A stretch of DNA of 64,000 bases from Vibrio ziniensis (GCF_011064285.1 NZ_CP049332.1:620001-684000); one strand, 5' to 3'. Shown: positions 26,060 to 36,028, counted from the stretch's first letter. Notes: generated from the letters alone by a model not told the origin. Numbers and translations: made by a program.

Positions 26060-26962
26060 CTATTTATTTTGCAGTGTAAGTTGTGTTGGGCGACGTTTTT
26101 TCATCACGGTAACAAGCAGTTGAGGCAATAGAGATACTACGATCATTCCCCCCATTAAACTGTATTGATGTATTGAATACAGTTCATTCATTAATAAACC
26201 ACCACATACAATGCCTGCAATTGGATTTGCAATACTGCCAAAGGTAAAGTCAACAATTGACATGCGTTGTAGTAACCATACATACAAGCTGTAGCTAAAC
26301 GCTGTGTTGAGTATTGTAATCCATGCTAACCCAATAAGATTCTTGGTATTTACCGAGCTAACTACATCAAAATATGGTTGTGGGTTTATTGCAACGTGGC
26401 ACAACACTACCAGCGTAAGAGCTATTCCACCTACGAGCATTTGCCATGTCAGTACTGTCCACCAGTCGATTTTCCCCCCCAGAGTTTTCGTCAATGAAGA
26501 CCCAAAAATAATGCATGATATCGCTGCGAGCATAGCGATCAGACCTATCGAGCTGAGGACAATCGATTTAGGATCAAAGAGTAGCCAAGCTAGCATTACC
26601 AACAATATGCCACTAGCTAGTTGTACTATTGACGGAGCAGTTCGATTAAATATCCAGTGAAATGCCATAGCAAATACTGGTACCGAAATCATACCAACTC
26701 CAGATATAGCCGAAGGTAGTGTTAACGCCATTACAAATATTAGGCTAAAGAAAGCAGCGATATTCACAATGCCAATAGTTATCAATGGTTTCCAGTTCTC
26801 TTTTTTCGGAAATGTTGGTTTAACAGCAAGCAAAATTAACCCAGCAGGCAAGGCTCGTAACGCACCAAGCAGAAGGGGAGGCCAGTCTGCGAGGGTGTAT
26901 TGTGTAACAGCGTATGTTGTTCCCCAGAAGAAAGCGGGAATCATGGCAAATAAAACATTCAT
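26060..26962 (-). CDS. EamA/DMT family transporter
   Basis: A 300-residue, ten-helix transporter with a duplicated EamA domain. FFWGTTYAVTQYTLADWPPLLLGALRALPAG at the N-terminus is typical. It is divergent from a MarR-family regulator 116 bp away, and two identical 15-bp sites lie between them, so the regulator probably controls this exporter. The substrate is unknown. Confidence 0.9.
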   Translation of the reverse strand: MNVLFAMIPAFFWGTTYAVTQYTLADWPPLLLGALRALPAGLILLAVKPTFPKKENWKPLITIGIVNIAAFFSLIFVMALTLPSAISGVGMISVPVFAMAFHWIFNRTAPSIVQLASGILLVMLAWLLFDPKSIVLSSIGLIAMLAAISCIIFGSSLTKTLGGKIDWWTVLTWQMLVGGIALTLVVLCHVAINPQPYFDVVSSVNTKNLIGLAWITILNTAFSYSLYVWLLQRMSIVDFTFGSIANPIAGIVCGGLLMNELYSIHQYSLMGGMIVVSLLPQLLVTVMKKRRPTQLTLQNK

Positions 26963-26965
26963 ATC

Positions 26966-27038
26966 AAGTATCTTTATATTAAGATATTAGGGCGCAAATC
27001 TAGAGTAAAAATTAGTTATTGTAAAGTATCTTTATATT
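26966..27038. promoter_or_regulatory. Two identical putative MarR operators
   Basis: AAGTATCTTTATATT occurs exactly at 26966-26980 and again at 27024-27038, 58 bp apart. The first extends into an inverted repeat (ATCTTTATATTAAGAT). One lies at each promoter of the divergent transporter and MarR genes. Confidence 0.6.
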
Positions 27039-27078
27039 GAAGTATTTTAAGGTAATGAAAAGGAAAGAGTTATAAACA

Positions 27079-27564
27079 ATGGATGCAATCGATAGAGTCT
27101 TGTCTCAATGGGATAAAGAAATTCCCGAACTCAACACTGTGCCAATGGCTATGATTGGACGTTTGATGCGTCTTTCCAAAATCCTTGAGAGCCGAATAGC
27201 AGAAGTTCACAAAAAATATGACTTAAAAATGGGTGAGTTCGACGTTTTAGCAACACTTCGCAGAGCCGGGATGCCTTATCGCCTGACTCCTTCTGAGCTA
27301 TTGGCGTCAATGCTTCTGACATCTGGAGCAATGACAAACAGACTGGACAAGTTGGAAAGTAAGAACCTTATTGTTAGAAAACACAGCCAAGCTGATCGAC
27401 GTAGCGTAGAAGTCGAATTGACAGAGAAGGGCTTGGTTTTAGTGGATGATTTGATAGTGGAACATGTCAGAGAGCAGGAAGCGCTTGTGGACGGTTTGTC
27501 TCAAACAGAGCAAGAGCAAATTGGTCAGTGTTTGAAGCTTTGGCTCAAAACATTTGAAGGGTAG
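27079..27564 (+). CDS. MarR family transcriptional regulator
   Basis: A 161-residue winged-helix repressor. LTPSELLASMLLTSGAMTNRLDKLESKNLIVRK is the recognition region and DRRSVEVELTEKGLVLVDDL the wing. It probably controls the divergent EamA transporter through the duplicated sites between them. The yjbR-like gene starts 14 bp after its stop codon and is likely co-transcribed. Confidence 0.92.
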   Translation: MDAIDRVLSQWDKEIPELNTVPMAMIGRLMRLSKILESRIAEVHKKYDLKMGEFDVLATLRRAGMPYRLTPSELLASMLLTSGAMTNRLDKLESKNLIVRKHSQADRRSVEVELTEKGLVLVDDLIVEHVREQEALVDGLSQTEQEQIGQCLKLWLKTFEG

Positions 27565-27578
27565 AGCAGGGGGAACTG

Positions 27579-27971
27579 ATGGATATACAACGTTTAGAAG
27601 AGTTTTTGAATAACTTACCTCAGGTTGAAGCTTGTAATCCTTTCGGCCCAGATCCTTTGGTTTTTAAAATACGCGACAAGATGTTTGCTTATCTTGCATT
27701 CGATACTGACAAGCCGTTTGTCACAGTAAAATGCGAACCTCAAGATGGCGCATTTCTTACAGATCAGTTTGATGCTATTAAACCTGGTTACCACATGAAC
27801 AAACGGCACTGGATTTCTGTTATTTTGAATGGTGATGTGGAGCCAGAAATGATTGAAGACTTATGTTTGAGCTCATTCAGACTGGTTGTCAGCAAATTAA
27901 AAAAATCTGACAGAGAGGCGCTTCAGTTATACCATCTTAGATCAAAATATAATCAGACTGAGCATCGGTAG
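27579..27971 (+). CDS. MmcQ/YjbR family protein
   Basis: A 130-residue protein of the MmcQ/YjbR family, a small DNA-binding-like fold of unknown role. Family features: FGPDPLVFKIRDKMFAYLAF, FVTVKCEP, PGYHMNKRHWISVIL and the C-terminal SFRLVVSKL. GGGGGA precedes the ATG. It follows the MarR gene with 14 bp between them. Confidence 0.88.
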   Translation: MDIQRLEEFLNNLPQVEACNPFGPDPLVFKIRDKMFAYLAFDTDKPFVTVKCEPQDGAFLTDQFDAIKPGYHMNKRHWISVILNGDVEPEMIEDLCLSSFRLVVSKLKKSDREALQLYHLRSKYNQTEHR

Positions 27972-27982
27972 AACAGCGAATA

Positions 27983-28103
27983 GGCGTCAAACGCAAACGC
28001 GCATTAATTCGTCCCTGAAGCTCAGCCGAGCCATCCATGGCTCGGAGGGTTTGCTTATCGACGCCCATTGACTGATCAGGAAATTATCCAGAATGGTATT
28101 ATC
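27983..28103 (-). repeat. Palindromic repeat, copy 2
   Basis: Centre is the perfect palindrome CCGAGCCATCCATGGCTCGG (28026-28045), flanked by GTTTGCTTATC and, on the other side, GCATTAATTCGTCC. Read on the minus strand, ATACCATTCTGG...CTGATCAGT...GATAAGCAAAC...GACGAATTAATGCG follows copy 3 in the same order over about 105 bp. Confidence 0.8.
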
Positions 28104-28135
28104 ACAACCTTAAACTCTGATGGCTTATTTTAGAA

Positions 28136-28170
28136 CCAAAAAATGCAGCGTATAAGCTGCATTTTTACTT
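28136..28170. terminator. Bidirectional terminator between yjbR side and cheV
   Basis: Perfect stem AAATGCAGC / GCTGCATTT flanked by an A run on the left and a T run on the right. Confidence 0.8.
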
Positions 28171-28192
28171 TTATATGTCTCAAATTGGCACT

Positions 28193-29104
28193 TTACGCCA
28201 TTTGCGTTTCTAACTGTTTGGCGCCTCGCAACATCGCTTCAATGAGTTCGGTGGCATTAAACTTTTCAAGTGCTTCGTGAGCACCAACTTGATGTGCCCT
28301 GTCTACACAAATCTCACTTGATAAAGAAGTGTGCAGAATGATGTAGGCATGACTGAGCGCTTTGTCATTTTGCACTTCAAATGCGAGTTCATAACCATCC
28401 AGTCCTGGCATTTCGATGTCACTTACTAGAAGATCGATAGCGTTGCCGTCGCCTGCCATCTTTTTCATAAATTCAGCAGCTTCTATCCCGTTTTTGCAAA
28501 CATAGTAAGGAATGTTTATTCGGTCTAAAGCATCCGATAGCTGTTTACGAGCGATAGATGAGTCATCAACTAGCAGAATATTTAAAGCTTTCAAACGTTC
28601 ACGCTCTACGTCAGTCAGCATCGGCACTTTAGTTGATTCGTATTGTGGGTAAATTTTTGAAAGCAGTAGTTCAACATCAAGTAACTGAACAATCTTGTCT
28701 TCGTAGCGAGTGATCCCTGTGACAAATACATTTTTACCAGCAGTACTGGGTGACGACTCAATAGCTCGCCAGTTACAGTCTATGATTTTTTCAATACTAC
28801 GAACCATAAAGGCTACTACGGTTCGCAGGCAGTCAGTGACTATTAAGTAGCTTTTTTCGTATTCGCTTGGAGCTATTGGTCGAAAACCAATAGCCGCAGC
28901 CATGTCGATAACTGGCACTGTTAAATTACGAAAGGTTACGGTCCCTACCACATGATGGTGCGAATAAGGGATCTGAGTCATAGGCATATAAGGCACAATT
29001 TCACGGACTTTCAATGTTCCAATCGCGAACAGCTGCTTTTGCAGGTTCAACGTGAACATTAACATTCCTTGTGACTGGTTTGCTTTGCTTATTGTCTTAG
29101 CCAT
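28193..29104 (-). CDS. cheV: Chemotaxis coupling/response regulator protein CheV
   Basis: A 303-residue hybrid: an N-terminal CheW domain (about 12-155, MFTLNLQKQLFAIGTLKVREIV, VVGTVTFRNLTVPVIDM) and a C-terminal receiver domain (about 172-300). Receiver residues are D180/D181, the phosphorylated D229 in SDIEMPGLDG, T259/S260 and K281. It couples methyl-accepting receptors to CheA and tunes adaptation. Vibrio genomes encode several CheV copies, and this one is isolated from the main chemotaxis operons. Confidence 0.95.
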   Translation of the reverse strand: MAKTISKANQSQGMLMFTLNLQKQLFAIGTLKVREIVPYMPMTQIPYSHHHVVGTVTFRNLTVPVIDMAAAIGFRPIAPSEYEKSYLIVTDCLRTVVAFMVRSIEKIIDCNWRAIESSPSTAGKNVFVTGITRYEDKIVQLLDVELLLSKIYPQYESTKVPMLTDVERERLKALNILLVDDSSIARKQLSDALDRINIPYYVCKNGIEAAEFMKKMAGDGNAIDLLVSDIEMPGLDGYELAFEVQNDKALSHAYIILHTSLSSEICVDRAHQVGAHEALEKFNATELIEAMLRGAKQLETQMA

Positions 29105-29276
29105 AGCTGTACTACTTCAATAAATTTACTGGTGACTATACTAACGCATATTGACATATCATCAACGGTTGGCGTTGATTTAGATGCTGGTTTTTTGTTT
29201 AAGTTTTCAAAAAGTGGGATGCGTAGCCCTTTAGCTTAGGGTAGACTTCGCGCTTTAAAAATGAGGAGAGAATGAA

Positions 29277-29555
29277 ATGGCAAAAACCGCAGCAGCCCTT
29301 CACATTTTGGTTAAGCATAAAGAGCAAGCGGAAGATATCACTCAGCAGCTAAAAAAAGGCGCCAAATTTCAGGTGTTAGCGAGAAAGCATTCTTTGTGCC
29401 CATCAGGTAAGAAAGGTGGCGATCTTGGTGAATTTCGTCAAGGACAAATGGTGCCACAGTTTGATAAAGCTTGCTTTCAAGGTGAAATTCTTACCCCTCA
29501 GTTAGTAAAAACTAAGTTCGGTTGGCACGTTGTTAAGGTGCTTTACAGGACATGA
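29277..29555 (+). CDS. ppiC: Parvulin-type peptidyl-prolyl isomerase
   Basis: A 92-residue single-domain parvulin. [50 protein letters not shown] and [13 protein letters not shown] match E. coli PpiC almost throughout. It is cytosolic and catalyses cis-trans isomerisation of proline peptide bonds. GAGGAGAG precedes the ATG. Confidence 0.95.
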   Translation: MAKTAAALHILVKHKEQAEDITQQLKKGAKFQVLARKHSLCPSGKKGGDLGEFRQGQMVPQFDKACFQGEILTPQLVKTKFGWHVVKVLYRT

Positions 29556-29909
29556 TGGCTAGAGTCTATATAGACAGTGTCTGCGCTTAAACAATATCTG
29601 TACGGTTTACCCACGAGCTAACATTACGGCAGCTACGCTCGGAGCTGCCATGATTAACTCATTTATGCCCCATTAAGCTTTTTAGTTCAATTAGTTGTAC
29701 TTACTAGTTTAGTATGAGGAATGAGAGTTACCCCCTTTAATTTGGGATTAAGTGCCTATAATCAAAGCGGGTAACTCTATTTATCTTAAATTGAAGTGTT
29801 AGATCTGGGGGCATGAATAAACTTAATACATAAAAAGTTCAACTAAATCTCTTATACCGCAAGTCTCTATGTCATAAACATTTGATGGCATTCGTTACGT
29901 AGGCCAAAA
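29556..29909. other. 354-bp gap with a long structured inverted repeat
   Basis: No gene seen. AGAGTTACCC (29724-29733) pairs with GGGTAACTCT (29769-29778), with an inner pair GATTA / TAATC, giving a 55-nt hairpin between convergent genes. There is no clear T run, so it is not an obvious terminator. Confidence 0.5.
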
Positions 29910-30404
29910 CTAATGTTCTTTTCTTGTGATTTTGTCTAAATATCCCATTGCAAAAGCGGAAAGCACAAAAGTGACGTGAAGCAACAAGTACCACTTAATC
30001 TTTTCATCAGGAACATTCTCAGTATTCATAAATACTTTGAGTAGATGAATGGAAGAAATAGCCACTATAGAAGCAGATACTTTATTCTTTAAAGAGCCAG
30101 TGTCTAATTTGCCCAACCACATCAATTTATCAGAGCTGTCACCGACATCGATTTTAGAAACAAAGTTTTCATAACCCGAAAACATCACCATGATAATCAA
30201 GCCACCCACAAGTGAAATGTCTATCAAGGAGAGCGTCACAAGTATCAAGTCTGTTTCCGTAATCGAAAAGATGTGCGGCAGTATATGCCACACCTCTTGG
30301 AAAAACTTGATACCTAAAGCAAGAAGGACAAAGCTCAACCCCAGATAGATAGGTGCCATCATCCAACGAGCTGAATACAACAATTTTTCAAACAAACGCT
30401 CCAT
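29910..30404 (-). CDS. yqhA: UPF0114 membrane protein YqhA
   Basis: A 164-residue protein with about four membrane helices, closely resembling E. coli YqhA along its length ([74 protein letters not shown]). I start at ATG 30404 ([14 protein letters not shown]) because YqhA begins there; an ATG 9 bp earlier is possible. The function is unknown. Confidence 0.92.
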   Translation of the reverse strand: MERLFEKLLYSARWMMAPIYLGLSFVLLALGIKFFQEVWHILPHIFSITETDLILVTLSLIDISLVGGLIIMVMFSGYENFVSKIDVGDSSDKLMWLGKLDTGSLKNKVSASIVAISSIHLLKVFMNTENVPDEKIKWYLLLHVTFVLSAFAMGYLDKITRKEH

Positions 30405-31135
30405 AAAATACATCGAACCTTAAGTTATATACTGATATTTGAAGGGCAGATGATAATGATTTGCACACAGGAAAGAAACATCCTTGTAACAGTAGTACCT
30501 CAGCCGGCTGCTGGCAGACGCTACTATCCGCGATACTGAATGTGCAGCTAGCTCTATATCTTGGAGCATCTATTGTATGGAATAACACCATGGGTAGGTA
30601 TTCAGTTGGTTGATTTAACCTTTTATTCATTCATTTTTGTAAAACTCGGTCATTCAGTTAGCGAGTTACAGCAATTTATATTCAGTTTTATAACGAGGCA
30701 GTTAATACACTGACTTCAGTTAAAAGATATTAGTTTTACCGCACTTAGTACTTGAATAATTCAGAATTATCCCTCTACCGACTAGTGCAAAAAGTGATCA
30801 TAGTATCGATAGTGTAAATTTCCCTTATTTTTGTTATTCAATGACATGAGCGTTAATACGTACTGTTTGGATGATTGTAATATCATATATATTGTAAGGT
30901 TCGCAGCATCTTTGATTTCAATACAATTATCCGGATCAGCTCAAAAAGTCTAATTTTTAGCTTTTATACCCGTAGTAAAATAGTTCGCATTTTATACGAA
31001 ATAGTTAAAGATATTTGTTTACCAAAACCTAATAATGAGTCATTATCAACAGTAAAAATAATGTAAAATTGAGTAAATTCTAAAATAGTTGATATTTTAT
31101 AAAATATTTAACGAATTTTTTATGGTGGAATATAC
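30405..31135. other. AT-rich 730-bp gap without recognised features
   Basis: No open frame with a ribosome-binding site and no repeat was recognised. The last 300 bp are markedly AT-rich and lead into two orphan genes, suggesting the edge of an acquired segment. Confidence 0.45.
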
Positions 31136-31357
31136 ATGAAGTTAGAAACAGCGAATTTCATTTTAGATAAAATGCAAGAAACACGATCGATTTATGATGA
31201 AATATTACGTGTGACTAGAGATAATGAAAATGATAAAGATCAGAAAAAAGTGACTGATCGAATAGCAACAGTTGTAATCTCATCGTTCAATGAGTTATGC
31301 CTTCCTATTTATGAAGAGTATCCTGAACTGAAAATGAAAAAATTGACAAAGGAATGA
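31136..31357 (+). CDS. Small orphan protein
   Basis: A 73-residue, charged, probably helical cytosolic protein (MKLETANFILDKMQETRSIYDE...). A GGTGG stretch lies upstream of the ATG. No family recognised. It sits in AT-rich DNA just before another orphan gene and the iron locus. Confidence 0.55.
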   Translation: MKLETANFILDKMQETRSIYDEILRVTRDNENDKDQKKVTDRIATVVISSFNELCLPIYEEYPELKMKKLTKE

Positions 31358-31473
31358 TGAAATAACATCGTCTACAATTTAAAGAGTATGTTCATTAAAG
31401 TCAATGTAGACAATGAGGATCTTTCAAAGTCAATATTGAGTTAAAGAGGGCTGAGAGAAATCAAGGATAATAA

Positions 31474-31875
31474 ATGCTATATCACACAAAAACACCACAT
31501 GACTATGTAGGTGACTTCCAAAAAGCATTTGCTCATGCTATTGCAACTGCGATTAATAATGATACAAATGAAATACTCATTAAAGTTCACGAACAAAGGA
31601 ATTTTGATGGTATTTTGAGTGATGCTATTGGTAGGATAGCTAGGCTGCTTCAAAATATTGGAGGAATTGTAAAGTTAAATGAAGTAAGGGTTTACTCTGA
31701 AACCGAGAGGACTGAATCGTTATTTCGCTCAGGTATTATCGTGGCAGCACATGTAAAAGAAAAATGTCTTAGTTATATATTAGAAGATAAAAGGGCCACA
31801 GATATAATATATGTGCCATTGACTCAAGAAGAATATGAATACTATGTATCAACATATGACTCAATAGAAATATAA
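31474..31875 (+). CDS. Orphan protein of unknown function
   Basis: A 133-residue cytosolic protein with alternating alpha and beta character (FAHAIATAINNDTNEILIKVHEQRNFDGILSDAIGRI...). AAGGATAAT precedes the ATG. No motif recognised. AT-rich codon use like its upstream neighbour, so the two may have arrived together. Confidence 0.65.
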   Translation: MLYHTKTPHDYVGDFQKAFAHAIATAINNDTNEILIKVHEQRNFDGILSDAIGRIARLLQNIGGIVKLNEVRVYSETERTESLFRSGIIVAAHVKEKCLSYILEDKRATDIIYVPLTQEEYEYYVSTYDSIEI

Positions 31876-31952
31876 TGCTGTTCACTTAACATTTAAGCCT
31901 GAAAGCGATAAATGCCGCATTGAGTTTTATCCATGCGACATTTTATTTATGG

Positions 31953-33224
31953 TTAGCTAAGCGAATTGACCCCGATTAGATCGATGTTGTTTTCTTTATA
32001 TGCTTGTTCAAATGCTTTTAATCGTTTGTAAATTGAGAGTAGTTCAACAATTGTTGTCCACGAGTTTACTAGATATTGGAACGAGTGTTCTACTTGATTG
32101 AAAGCATTCATGATACGTTGCATCACACCTAAAGTGAAAGCACCAGCAACAATTGAAGGAGCTAAAGCAATGAATGGGATGAAATTACCAAACTGCAGGT
32201 ATCCATAACGAATCACATTGAAATATACGTAATGCAGATAGAGCTTGAAATAGTTTTGGCGAACATTGCTATATAACTCTTGCAGAGTTAGTGGGTCAGC
32301 TCTGTCTTCGTGGTCTTCTCCATAAACTAATTCTTTGCGATACGCCGCTTCAACTTTCTGATTGTTAAACTCAAGCCCAGGTAGTTTTACCCCAGCACAT
32401 CCTAATAATACAGTACCGAAAATGGACCAAATAGTAGCTATGAAAACCAGAGCTTGTGGAACTTCTCCGACAAATGGAAGAGTGGTTACATAACCTGATA
32501 ACCCCCAAAGGATCGGGAGAAAAGCAATCAGCGTCATAACAGAGTTCAGCAATCGAACTCCTAAGCTTTCAACAATAGTTGCAAAGCGCATGGTATCTTC
32601 TTGAATACGCTGTGCTGCCCCTTCAATATGGCGAACATGCTTCCATCGAGCCGTGTAATAGTTAGTCATTGCAGTGCGCCAACGGAACACATAATGGCTG
32701 ACGAAAAATGAGTTAGCCACAGCAACCATGATGGCAATCATCAGCAGTACCATGACAGTGGAAAGTTCGGAATAAAATTCTCTGAGAGTTATGCTATTGG
32801 GTGTTGTTAAAGCTTTTTGAATCAGGTCATAAAAATCGCCATACCACTCGTTAAGCATGACGCTCACTTTTACCTGAAACCACGTAATAAAAACGATGAG
32901 GCCTGAACCAATTACTGACCACTTAGCCCATTTTTGACCACCCAAGGTCATCCAACTGCTAATAAAAAGGGCGTAACACAAAATCATAAATTGGTAGAGC
33001 CAAGCTTCAGTTGCAGTTTTTGACTGCTGTTCAAACTGGGTTGTTACTACTTCGCTGGCATTTGCAATTAGCGCTGGTGGGTATTCGATGCCAAAGAAGT
33101 GAGCGAGGCTTAGTTGAGAACCCAAGTCCTCGATAATGGTATACCAACCAACAACACAGATTAGAGCCCAAAAAACAAAGCTCATAAAAAATAATTTAGG
33201 TTTTGGAAAGAAGGCGCTAAACAC
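31953..33224 (-). CDS. sbmA: SbmA/BacA-type peptide transporter
   Basis: A 423-residue inner-membrane protein of the SbmA/BacA family, proton-driven importers of peptides and peptide-like antibiotics such as microcins and bleomycin. Signatures are FPKPKLFF at the N-terminus, NEWYGDFYDLIQKAL, FRWRTAMTNYYTARWKHVRHIEGAAQRIQEDT and NQVEHSFQYLVNSWTTIVELLSIYKRL. There is no ATPase domain, as is normal for the family. It follows the TonB-dependent receptor gene by 170 bp on the same strand and is probably part of the iron locus. Confidence 0.93.
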   Translation of the reverse strand: MFSAFFPKPKLFFMSFVFWALICVVGWYTIIEDLGSQLSLAHFFGIEYPPALIANASEVVTTQFEQQSKTATEAWLYQFMILCYALFISSWMTLGGQKWAKWSVIGSGLIVFITWFQVKVSVMLNEWYGDFYDLIQKALTTPNSITLREFYSELSTVMVLLMIAIMVAVANSFFVSHYVFRWRTAMTNYYTARWKHVRHIEGAAQRIQEDTMRFATIVESLGVRLLNSVMTLIAFLPILWGLSGYVTTLPFVGEVPQALVFIATIWSIFGTVLLGCAGVKLPGLEFNNQKVEAAYRKELVYGEDHEDRADPLTLQELYSNVRQNYFKLYLHYVYFNVIRYGYLQFGNFIPFIALAPSIVAGAFTLGVMQRIMNAFNQVEHSFQYLVNSWTTIVELLSIYKRLKAFEQAYKENNIDLIGVNSLS

Positions 33225-33394
33225 AGTAGGTTTCCTTTGATAACAAGCACAGAGCTATAGAATGATGTTGTGCTAAGAAAGTCGTTTTGAAATTTGAGAT
33301 TATGTATGCAGTTCGAAGTTGGTTAAACCTCGGTAAATATTGTTGCAGGATAGGTACATAACAATAAAAAGTGATGTACCCATCATCTGGCGAA

Positions 33395-35839
33395 TTACCA
33401 AATATCGACACTCGCTCCAACCCAGAATGAGCGACCTTTACGATAAGTGCTAGAAGATGTATATGGATCTTCGTTGAGTAAGTTAGTGACACGAACTTCT
33501 AAGGTCGTCTTAGTACTGTTCGTTCGCCATGCTTGTATCTGAGCGTTAAAATTCACTTCAACGTAACCATTAACGGTATCTTTCTCGTAGATTTCGTAAT
33601 CTGTTCCATCGACTTCGATCGTTGTTCCCGTCTCATCAATGACAGAATATTCTCCGCGATAGCGAGCACTTAACATTGTTAAGATGCGTTTGTTCCACCA
33701 TGTGGATGTTAGACTCATTCGTGCCTGAATAGGTGCACCATAGTTTTCTGGGTCTTCAAGCAGATATAAATCGTACTCGGACATTACTGAACCGTTGTAG
33801 TAAATGTAGTTACTTTGGAGCTCATCGATATCTGTTGTCGTTGAAAAGTCTGAGCCTAATGTTCGGGTTTCAGACCAGGTAATATTAGCGGTTAAGCGAT
33901 GGTTTTCTATACCTCCGCTCCATTCCAGAGAAACGCCGTGGTAATCTGTTTTGCCATTATTATTTAATGTCCAGTTGGAATCGCCGTCAGTATCATATTC
34001 TTGAGTGCTGACCAGTCTGTCACGATGATAACGTAAAATACCTTTGATTCTGAAGTTACCATCCAGCGCCGTTGGAATGGTTAAAGCTGCAGTTAATTCA
34101 TCACTGTAAGGTGTATTCAAATCACTATCGCTGTAGTCATAACTCGTGCCGCTTGCCGAATATTGCCAGTCAGAGAGGGAACCATCAGAATTTACTGAAC
34201 GCGTGTATGTTGTGGTCGCCGGGGTCGCAGATTTCATAGCGTAAGCAACAGTGTTTTTGGAGTAGTAACGGTTTGCTCCGAGCGTGAGGAAATAATCTGG
34301 CACAAACTCCCAGGACCCTGTTAATCTTGGCGCTAGGTTATGGTTTTTCATATAGTTTTCATATTCGTAACGCAAACCTGCCCGGAGTGCTACGGAACCA
34401 AATTTGCGTTCGTACTCAGCCCAGAAAGCTTGCTGAAAAACACCAACATCAGCCTCATACGAGTCATAAGTGATTTTTTTTGTAAATGCGAGATCACTGG
34501 TACATGCGTTGTCTGAGTCATCACATACATATTCACTATCCTCATCATATGAGTAACCATAGTAATAACTATTAGTCTCTGGACGACCTTTATAAGCTCT
34601 CGTGTATGTCGACTTTGAGCCGAAATTGATTGTTCCTTCACCGGCATCAGTACTGGCTGATAAATCCAGCGTGTAATCTCTTTGCTTTTGGTAAATATCG
34701 CCAAAGCCGCCTTCATAGCAGTAGCTGTTGTCACAGCCTAATGAACTGCCATATTCAGAATCTGCATCCCATTTATATCGGTCGCCATCCCAGTCTCTGC
34801 TGGCATCGAACTCGTTAAATGAGAGTTTACCGTTCCAATCATAGCCACGGTTATACCCTTTTAACTGCAGGTAAGTAAGTAACCCCGAACTTTGGCTAAT
34901 TCGACGGCTGTTTACATCATTGTCAGAGGTATACTCACTTTCGTAAGGACTTGACGAGATAAAGAACTGAGACTGAAGATCTTCAGTGATGTCGTATATG
35001 GCTTCGATCAAGTAATTTTCCGAAACATCACCGTTAGTGTATTCATTACCACCATATGCTTCGTCCTTCATGTAATGGGATTCGGATTCGGCACGCGTAT
35101 AAGCGACGAGTACTTTTAGTTTATCCGTTAAGGGGAGGTCGAAGCTGGCAGATGTTTTATAGGTCATGAAGTCTGGGTAGTAATCGCCAGATTGGTCTTG
35201 GCCTATGTAATAGACCATTTCATCCATTTGCAACCCAGCACTTATCTTGGCATGAAACTCATCTTTAGGATCTCGGACCTGAAAATCGACGGTCCCGCCA
35301 CTAAACTGCCCTTTACTCGCTGAAATGTTAGAGTCGTTAACTTCAACAGCTTCGAGGAGAGAAGGGTCGATATAAAAAGTTTGAGCTGTTTGACCATTAA
35401 CTTCGTTATAGTTTTCTCGATCGGCATCTTCAGTTACATCCATTATAGAATTGACTGCGACGCCATCTATCATGATGTTGTTATCGTAATACTGACCACC
35501 GGAAATGGAAAAATCAGAAGGCCTAATGTGCTGTTCATTTTCAGCAGAACCTTCGTATCTTTCAACATCGAGTTGGACGAATGGCAAAACATTAAGTAGT
35601 TCAGTGGTATCCATTCCGCCTTGGTATGAAACTTCTGCCGACTCTTTAGATATAACACTTATACCACTATTGACTGGGTCAAAGCTTTCATAAGCTTCAC
35701 TGGCTGTTTCTTTTTGCTCTGTGTTCTCGGTTTTTTCCACGATAGAGATTTCACCAAGCTCTACTGATGAACTTGAATCAGCAAGAGCGTAGAAAGACAT
35801 CCATGCAGTAATAACCACTACTAATCTGTTTTTTTTCAT
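33395..35839 (-). CDS. TonB-dependent outer-membrane receptor
   Basis: An 814-residue receptor with a signal peptide (about 1-20, ending ALA), a possible TonB box near VELGEISIVEK, a plug domain (DTTELLNVLPFVQLDVERYEG, FSISGGQYYDNNIMIDGVAVNS) and a 22-strand barrel ending in RKGRSFWVGASVDIW. Acidic, Tyr- and Asp-rich loops (DSEYGSSLGCDNSYCYEGG, EYVCDDSDNACTSD) contain paired cysteines that may form loop disulfides. It is not an obvious siderophore receptor. It starts the left arm of a divergent locus around a Fur-like box. Confidence 0.93.
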   Translation of the reverse strand: MKKNRLVVVITAWMSFYALADSSSSVELGEISIVEKTENTEQKETASEAYESFDPVNSGISVISKESAEVSYQGGMDTTELLNVLPFVQLDVERYEGSAENEQHIRPSDFSISGGQYYDNNIMIDGVAVNSIMDVTEDADRENYNEVNGQTAQTFYIDPSLLEAVEVNDSNISASKGQFSGGTVDFQVRDPKDEFHAKISAGLQMDEMVYYIGQDQSGDYYPDFMTYKTSASFDLPLTDKLKVLVAYTRAESESHYMKDEAYGGNEYTNGDVSENYLIEAIYDITEDLQSQFFISSSPYESEYTSDNDVNSRRISQSSGLLTYLQLKGYNRGYDWNGKLSFNEFDASRDWDGDRYKWDADSEYGSSLGCDNSYCYEGGFGDIYQKQRDYTLDLSASTDAGEGTINFGSKSTYTRAYKGRPETNSYYYGYSYDEDSEYVCDDSDNACTSDLAFTKKITYDSYEADVGVFQQAFWAEYERKFGSVALRAGLRYEYENYMKNHNLAPRLTGSWEFVPDYFLTLGANRYYSKNTVAYAMKSATPATTTYTRSVNSDGSLSDWQYSASGTSYDYSDSDLNTPYSDELTAALTIPTALDGNFRIKGILRYHRDRLVSTQEYDTDGDSNWTLNNNGKTDYHGVSLEWSGGIENHRLTANITWSETRTLGSDFSTTTDIDELQSNYIYYNGSVMSEYDLYLLEDPENYGAPIQARMSLTSTWWNKRILTMLSARYRGEYSVIDETGTTIEVDGTDYEIYEKDTVNGYVEVNFNAQIQAWRTNSTKTTLEVRVTNLLNEDPYTSSSTYRKGRSFWVGASVDIW

Positions 35840-36028
35840 AATTGATTTTTAACACAACGGTCAATGACGTTGCGATTTAATCCTTTCTTTGCCTAGTTTT
35901 TAAATCATTAATGCTCGTTATAAGAGGCAAACCCGTGTAGCTCACAGAGAATAAACAAGCAGTTATCTCTTATTCTTCGAGGATACGCGAAGATACATTA
36001 TTTAAATGATACTATCAATTGTAATTAT

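Noticed and set aside
33395..35839. Assignment of the receptor to a specific siderophore or to vitamin B12
   Set aside because: No family-specific motif was recognised in the plug or barrel, and the protease-containing context argues against a plain siderophore receptor.
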